DNA of 64,000 nucleotides from the NCBI GenBank assembly GCA_949775045.1, contig OX459107.1, forward strand, positions 12,427,250 to 12,491,249. Direction: 5' to 3'. Within the stretch, counting starts at the first letter, position 1; each line of letters begins with the position of its first letter. The translations under genes and the position numbers were made by a program. This DNA comes from Metridium senile (lineage: Eukaryota; Cnidaria; Anthozoa; Actiniaria; Metridiidae). Shown piece by piece: positions 59,801 through 64,000 of the stretch. The notes beneath the pieces are model-generated. The model saw only the letters and a program-made list of their open reading frames with translations, did no database searches and was not told where the DNA came from.

Positions 59801-61552
59801 GTTTGATTCGATATGTACGCTAAGTATAGAGCTCAGCTCAGTTTGATTCGACATGTACGCTAAGTATAGAGCTCAGCTCAGTTTGATTCGATATGTACGC
59901 TAAGTATAGAGCTCAGCTCAGTTTGATTCGATATGTACGCTAAGTATAGAGCTCAGCTCAGTTTGATTCGACATGTACGCTAAGTATAGAACTCAGCTCA
60001 GTTTGATTCGATATGTACGCTAAGTATAGAGCTCAGCTCAGTTTGATTCGATATGTACGCTAAGTATAGAGCTCAGCTCAGTTTGATTCGACATGTACGC
60101 TAAGTATAGAGCTCAGCTCAGTTTGATTCGACATGTACGCTAAGTATAGAGCTCAGCTCAGTTTGATTCGACATGTACGCTAAGTATAGAGCTCAGCTCA
60201 GTTTGATTCGACATGTACGCTAAGTATAGAACTCAGCTCAGTTTGATTCGATATGTACGCTAAGTATAGAACTCAGCTCAGTTTGATTCGATATGTACGC
60301 TAAGTATAGAGCTCAGCTCAGTTTGATTCGACATGTACGCTAAGTATAGAGCTCAGCTCAGTTTGATTCGATATGTACGCTAAGTATAGAGCTCAGCTCA
60401 GTTTGATTCGATATGTACGCTAAGTATAGAGCTCAGCTCAGTTTGATTCGACATGTAGCCTAATGTAGGTAAATTCAGTAGTAGAAAAACAGCAGCCTTT
60501 AAAATGGTGCTAACTCACCTACAGCGTTTCGCGTGATTTTAGATATACGAATAAATTGAAATGCGGAATGTATATTAAGATTAATTGTACTGTTTGTGTC
60601 GTTGACAGGTCATAGAATATCTATGCTCGAGATGTCTTTGCTGATATCAAAGGTATGTACGCTACTAATAGGGGATAGAATCAGTTTTCAATGGAACTCA
60701 ACTGAAGCAAATACAGCCGACTCTTTCTGAACGACCACTCTCGTAAGCGACCATCTCCCGTAAGCGACCAATGTTTCAATTTCCCGTTTTAAACTCTGTT
60801 TCCCATATAAACTCTGTAATAAATCTCTCTCGTAAGCGACCACTCTCGTACGCGACCGCGACCACCTTCAGGATTCACGTTTTGTACTTTTTCATTATTT
60901 ACCTCTCTCGTAATTATAAGCGACCATCAGACTGTTGCCTTTAGGAAAACAACACCTAAAACATCTGTAGAGATACCGTGGCGGAAATATATATGCTAAA
61001 CAAAGAGTTAAGATACAGTAATTTTGAAATTCGTTAATAATTTTTGACACGTTTCAGGGCGTGTTACGCATTGTTTGGACTTCATGTGATAGGGTTCCCG
61101 TGGTTTGGGCTTCCTGTGTTTAGGTTCTCGTAAGCGACAATCTCCCGTAAGCGAAAACTTTCTTCTGGGTGGTCGCTTACGAGAGAGTCAACTGTAAAAG
61201 AGACATGGAAATACAATGAACGGCCGTTGCGTTTGCTTCGGGTTTTTTGACACAATTTTTACATTTGCTGTCTTTGACCAGAGTTAATACTTGGCTGCTT
61301 AGACTTGATTGTACTTGATATCTACAACATAACCTACGCAAACATTTGACCCCTTCGTATATTGAGGGACATGTGTATTTTATCTTAGATATTAAGTGTT
61401 ACCCTCTTTAAATATTATTATTATTATTATTGTATTTAAAGCTGGTTCGTGAATTCCATGTGGAGTCTGTGAATGACGTTGGTACAAAGGTACAAGGTCT
61501 GCTTTGTCCTGATAAAGATGTGTTACTCAAACTGAACGAAAGAAAGTCCTAA
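50809..61552 (+). CDS. Cytochrome P450, mitochondrial clan (CYP24/27-like)
   Basis: Nine exons: 50809-51257, 53444-53634, 54380-54545, 56275-56479, 57244-57410, 57562-57640, 58309-58471, 60609-60652, 61442-61552 (stop TAA). Phases agree at every GT-AG junction; 524 residues, normal for the clan. The start is the first in-frame ATG; the frame stays open ~120 bp upstream without another ATG. The N-terminus is rich in Arg, Ser and Ala with no hydrophobic anchor, like a matrix-targeting presequence. Landmarks: SGETWYTARSAMSPKML (helix C), I-helix AAVDTTSNTT, K-helix ExxR as KETLRLFP followed by AVVENSR as in CYP27-type enzymes, FEPERW (PERF motif), and heme loop FGHGVRMCIG with the Cys ligand. 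The family uses adrenodoxin-type ferredoxin as electron donor; substrates are often sterols, but none can be inferred here. The usual I-helix Gly is Ala. Introns 6 and 7 hold large tandem arrays. Confidence 0.93.
51365..51737. mobile_element. Inverted-repeat element made largely of ATCGAT motifs, P450 intron 1
   Basis: tcccggagtatccaatc and gattggatactccggga are exact inverted termini; between them atcgat, tatcgatt and related words recur dozens of times with caccaaagatttttg-like interludes (gtcacaaagatttttg). Confidence 0.8.
51905..52545. mobile_element. MITE of the tttacggtgttacaa family plus AATCGAA-rich insert, P450 intron 1
   Basis: The left part (aactagcgagtaaac...gtaacaccgtaaaag, tttttacggtgttacaaaat) matches 55441-55592. 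From ~52087 to ~52505 lies a run of aatcgaa/ttcgatt words (gaatcgaacg, cgattgcattcg) in inverted arrangement. A truncated tRNA-like A box (agctcagctggtagagcatg) sits at ~52054. Confidence 0.65.
53192..53356. mobile_element. MITE, P450 intron 1
   Basis: acagtagtacctctattaag and cttaatagaggtaccacagt are inverted termini; a second relic is at ~4750-4800 in ZCCHC4 intron 5 (gtggtactattaagcagtca). Confidence 0.8.
54884..55745. mobile_element. Best-preserved CCCTAAAAGGTACG-family element, P450 intron 3
   Basis: Termini gggactccctttgtccaagt and acttggacaaagggagtccc are exact inverses. The interior has tgacccctataaggtatgc and ccctaataggtgagc near the ends. A different MITE is nested at 55441-55592. 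Confidence 0.87.
55441..55592. mobile_element. Nested MITE, tttacggtgttacaa family
   Basis: ggtaatataatgaaatttgt...aacaccgtaaa is mirrored by tttacggtgttacaaatttc...attatattacc. Relatives: ~42525-42615, ~49660, ~51905-52050. Confidence 0.82.
57655..58075 (+). repeat. 14-bp minisatellite (tactatgtaccttg)n, P450 intron 6
   Basis: About 30 units with variants (ttattaccttgtac, cctatgtctcttgt). It begins ~15 bp after the exon 6 donor (57641). A CCCTAAAAGGTACG-family half-element follows at 58074-58225. Apparent Tyr/Leu/Cys-rich frames are by-products of the repeat. Confidence 0.95.
58611..60458 (+). repeat. 40-bp minisatellite, ~46 units with 15-unit higher-order repeat, P450 intron 7
   Basis: The unit is ayatgtacgctaagtatagar followed by ctcagctcagtttgattcg (y=c/t, r=a/g). 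Only these two sites vary, plus one taagtataca. The order of variants in units 11-25 repeats exactly in units 26-40, giving a 600-bp second-level period. The array ends where acatgtagcctaatg breaks the unit, about 150 bp before the exon 8 acceptor. Confidence 0.97.
60711..61196. mobile_element. Inverted-repeat element, P450 intron 8
   Basis: tacagccgactctttctgaa...ctcgtaagcgacca on the left and ggtcgcttacgagagagtca...actgta on the right. The word gtaagcgacca recurs internally. A related small element is at ~40310-40450 in the homeobox intron. Confidence 0.8.
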
Positions 61553-61610
61553 GTCAAAAAAGACAGTGGTTCGTCGTACTCTATGCATGTATATATACTA
61601 TGTAATGTTT

Positions 61611-61729
61611 CAAGTCCGACTATGAGGACTGGACGGGATTTCAAGTCCGCGCAATTAGTTCCAGTTCGAGGCGTAGCCGAACTAATTGCAAGGACTTGAA
61701 ATCACGTCCAGTCCTCATTGTCGGACTTG
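61611..61729. mobile_element. MITE in the P450 3' flank
   Basis: caagtccgac...gaggactggacg and cgtccagtcctc...gtcggacttg are inverted. It begins 59 bp after the stop codon, within the probable 3' UTR. Confidence 0.82.
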
Positions 61730-61772
61730 GAATGACTTCAAATCCTCATCAATTATTTGGGAGGAATCTTTG

Positions 61773-61778
61773 AATAAA
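61773..61778 (+). terminator. Candidate P450 polyadenylation signal (AATAAA)
   Basis: First AATAAA after the stop codon at 61552, just downstream of the inverted-repeat element at 61611-61729. Confidence 0.45.
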
Positions 61779-61993
61779 AATGAACAATTTTATATGAAGA
61801 AAATTAATTTTAAAGCCGAGGAGGGATTTGAATGTAGCAAATAAGCAATCAATAGAAAAGATATCAATAATCTGTTCATACTATGAAATAGTAATAAGTA
61901 ATTTAATCGCTTTTCAAATTTATTCAGAGGAATGCTAACGAACTTGAATTCTAACGACTTGAACGTGTTTTTGTTTCAAATTTTTCATCGAAT

Positions 61994-62065
61994 GACTCAG
62001 TGGTGTAATGGTTTAAAACGGGGATACAGCAATGCAGAAGCTCTCGGTTCGAATCCTTGCATTAT
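61994..62065 (+). mobile_element. tRNA-derived SINE head
   Basis: gactcagtggtgtaatggtt resembles an A box, and ggttcgaatcc (~62045) is a perfect B box. Stems do not close into a cloverleaf, so it is read as a tRNA-derived SINE or tRNA relic. Confidence 0.5.
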
Positions 62066-62340
62066 TACTCAAAGACTTTTTTTTGACAAAAATCGCCAAG
62101 TAAAGTTCTTTCTCAGTCTGATGTTTACTAGTAGAGGCAAGGGGAGGGTAATATCTGTGCAAGGAGTTATTCGTAGTAACTGGAAAAAATGAAAAAAATT
62201 GTTCCAGTAACTGGAAATTTGTTCCAGTTACTGCTAGGAGGACTAGACCAGGTATCCAGTGTCCTCAAGGGATTAAAATCAGACCATTTCATTGGCTGAA
62301 TACCTCGTGAATAATTAATGAGGATTTGAAACAATATATA

Positions 62341-62531
62341 GTGCATTCCAAGACCAAAGGGCATTATGGGTCTTATTAATAAAATAAATGTACAGCGATA
62401 TTTACTCTCCCCATAACTAGCTCGTATGTTGTTTTAAATGGAATGCACTAAGAATAGAATAACTAATAATTTCTTAATTTACCCTAAACAATATTACATG
62501 CCCCAAAATGCATTTCGGTCTTGGAATGCAC
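62341..62531. mobile_element. MITE
   Basis: gtgcattccaagaccaaa and the near-inverse ttcggtcttggaatgcac bound the element. Preceding sequence carries short ccagttactg repeats (~62170-62236). Confidence 0.7.
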
Positions 62532-64000
62532 TTTTCAGAATACAGTATTCAGTATTCTACGTTTTTTGAAATAGCTGTGTATCACTAGTATAGTATTTTT
62601 GCATTCTTATCCAATTTGTCCATCATCGTCAGCACCTCCTAATGTCTTTTCTAGCCTTTCTCGTACCTAAGGGTTATTTACATATCTCTATTAGATGACA
62701 TCTTTGATGTCGACTTATACGGCACTTGGTCACTGGTTCGCCAGTGTCCTTGTCACAGATTATTTTATTAGATTCATTTTTATTTATTAATTTAGCTAGT
62801 TCTTTTTAACAATAATTATCTTTTCACATTACATGTAATTTTCTGTTATTTTTTATATATTATTTGAGGCGGGAGACGCCTTGCATGGGACTTAAAGTCT
62901 CGTTTGCGCTTTTCCCTTTGTAGGGTGATCCAAATTTTTAGTGTTGTAAATTTTCTTTGTACTTTTTATTTCTTATTATGTAGTAGTTATCACTCAATAA
63001 AATTGTTGAAAACAAGATTATGATTATATAGCCTATATAATTTGAATCCCATGGTGGCTGTCGACGCGAAAGTTTCAACTATTTCGACAGCCACACACAT
63101 TTAGCACTAAAACTATTTTATAAAATATTTGAATTACCTCTATTGTATATTTGAACTTAAATCCAACGTATCATCTTGTAATTATAACTCATGTGTGTGA
63201 ATAAATAAAAGTCTAAAAAAAATTATCTGGATAATCGCCACTGTTTCATTGGACCTATCAGTACAGGAATGTTGGACTTAACAAAAGGAATAAGAATATA
63301 GGATTCTGTACCTTCGACTGCGACAACGATTTTTAAATAGGTTTATGTCAACCTTGGGTGGTATACTGTATGAGGATCGACTTAAAGAAGTTTAGAACGA
63401 CGTCGGTTCTTTTTGTTATATTTCAAGTAATAACAATAATAGCCAATTAGTAACTTTGTCTGATCAGTAATGACTTCTTTAAAGTAATTAGTAACAAATC
63501 GAATCACTTTCAATGGAGTGAATACATTTCATTACATTGCTATACCATGCTGTCGATCAAATGTCGTTTAGTATGTTGCAAAATAATTCTTAATCGGACA
63601 CTATCGCCTTAGTACATATTAGAGAACTAATTTGTAGTCCAAATGTGGGAATACAAAAGGAGTTCATGATTTTATTCGATGTTTTCTCATATTTTGATGA
63701 AACCTTTCAGAAGGCATCTGTTTGGTAATATGCGAAGAATTGACCACAATTGATTACTTTTGAAACGAGATAGTGTAGGCAATGGCTTATTTCACTGATC
63801 TAATGTATAAAGACGAGATAGGAACCCAAATCCCATTAAATAAATCAGTGTATATACTGTTCGAGTGTGAGGAAACTCGAACGGTGAACAATTTGAGGGT
63901 TTTTTTGTTACCTTTTTTCACCCGAACAGTTTAGCCTGTATTATGAACACTTCGCATATTTGAACTCAATGATTCATTTTTAGAGATTTTGTATCAGTAG
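62532..64000. other. Terminal intergenic sequence
   Basis: No gene recognised. A short GC-richer stretch at ~62866-62935 (ggcgggagacgcc, gggacttaaagtctcg) resembles the 3' end of a retroelement but cannot be assigned. ccttcgactgcgacaacgat at ~63310 echoes ~49000. Confidence 0.4.

Noticed and set aside
58611..60458. CRISPR-like array (regular 40-bp periodicity)
   Set aside because: Units are contiguous copies with no unique spacers, in an animal intron; it is a minisatellite.
61994..62065. Functional tRNA gene
   Set aside because: The B box is perfect but acceptor and anticodon stems do not pair; better explained as a tRNA-derived SINE.

Overview
This is nuclear DNA of an invertebrate animal. 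Genes are split into many short exons with GT-AG introns, coding exons are islands in AT-rich sequence, and inverted-repeat transposons, tRNA-derived SINEs and minisatellites fill introns and spacers. Repeat types and gene content fit a cnidarian, perhaps an anthozoan, but this is inference; no species-diagnostic sequence was found.

Five protein-coding host genes can be assembled exon by exon. (1) ZCCHC4, + strand, 371-11134: 28S rRNA m6A methyltransferase with zinc-binding modules, cut at its 5' end by the window edge. (2) ABRAXAS1, + strand, 18142-24516: complete 413-residue scaffold of the BRCA1-A deubiquitinase complex, ending in the Ser-Pro-x-Phe signature that binds BRCA1 BRCT repeats. 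(3) MRPS18C, + strand, 27618-33456: complete mitochondrial ribosomal protein bS18m. (4) A divergent homeobox gene, - strand, 45757-37903, three exons, with an unexplained frame problem at the splice inside helix 3 of the homeodomain. (5) A mitochondrial-clan cytochrome P450, + strand, 50809-61552: complete, 524 residues in nine exons. The genes serve different processes and form no operon-like unit. MRPS18C and the homeobox gene converge; the homeobox gene and the P450 diverge.

Mobile DNA is abundant. A nearly intact CR1/L2-like LINE (about 13100-16863, - strand) sits inside an older inverted-repeat element with a visible target-site duplication. About twenty non-autonomous inverted-repeat elements can be delimited, including a 1.9-kb foldback with arms of about 830 bp and an almost perfect 274-bp palindrome. 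Large minisatellites are: a 48-bp unit at 25550-27128; a 36-bp unit at 36150-37895, abutting the homeobox stop codon; a 14-bp unit at 57655-58075 and a 40-bp unit at 58611-60458, both in P450 introns. The 40-bp array has a visible 15-unit (600-bp) higher-order repeat. Two hammerhead-ribozyme-like motifs lie on the - strand in the large homeobox intron.

I found no CRISPR array, operon, rRNA, complete tRNA or prokaryotic gene system. The best second-look items are the homeodomain splice junction, the conserved BRCA1-binding tail of Abraxas, the higher-order repeat, the hammerhead-like motifs, and the LINE whose reading frame extends into the element it landed in.
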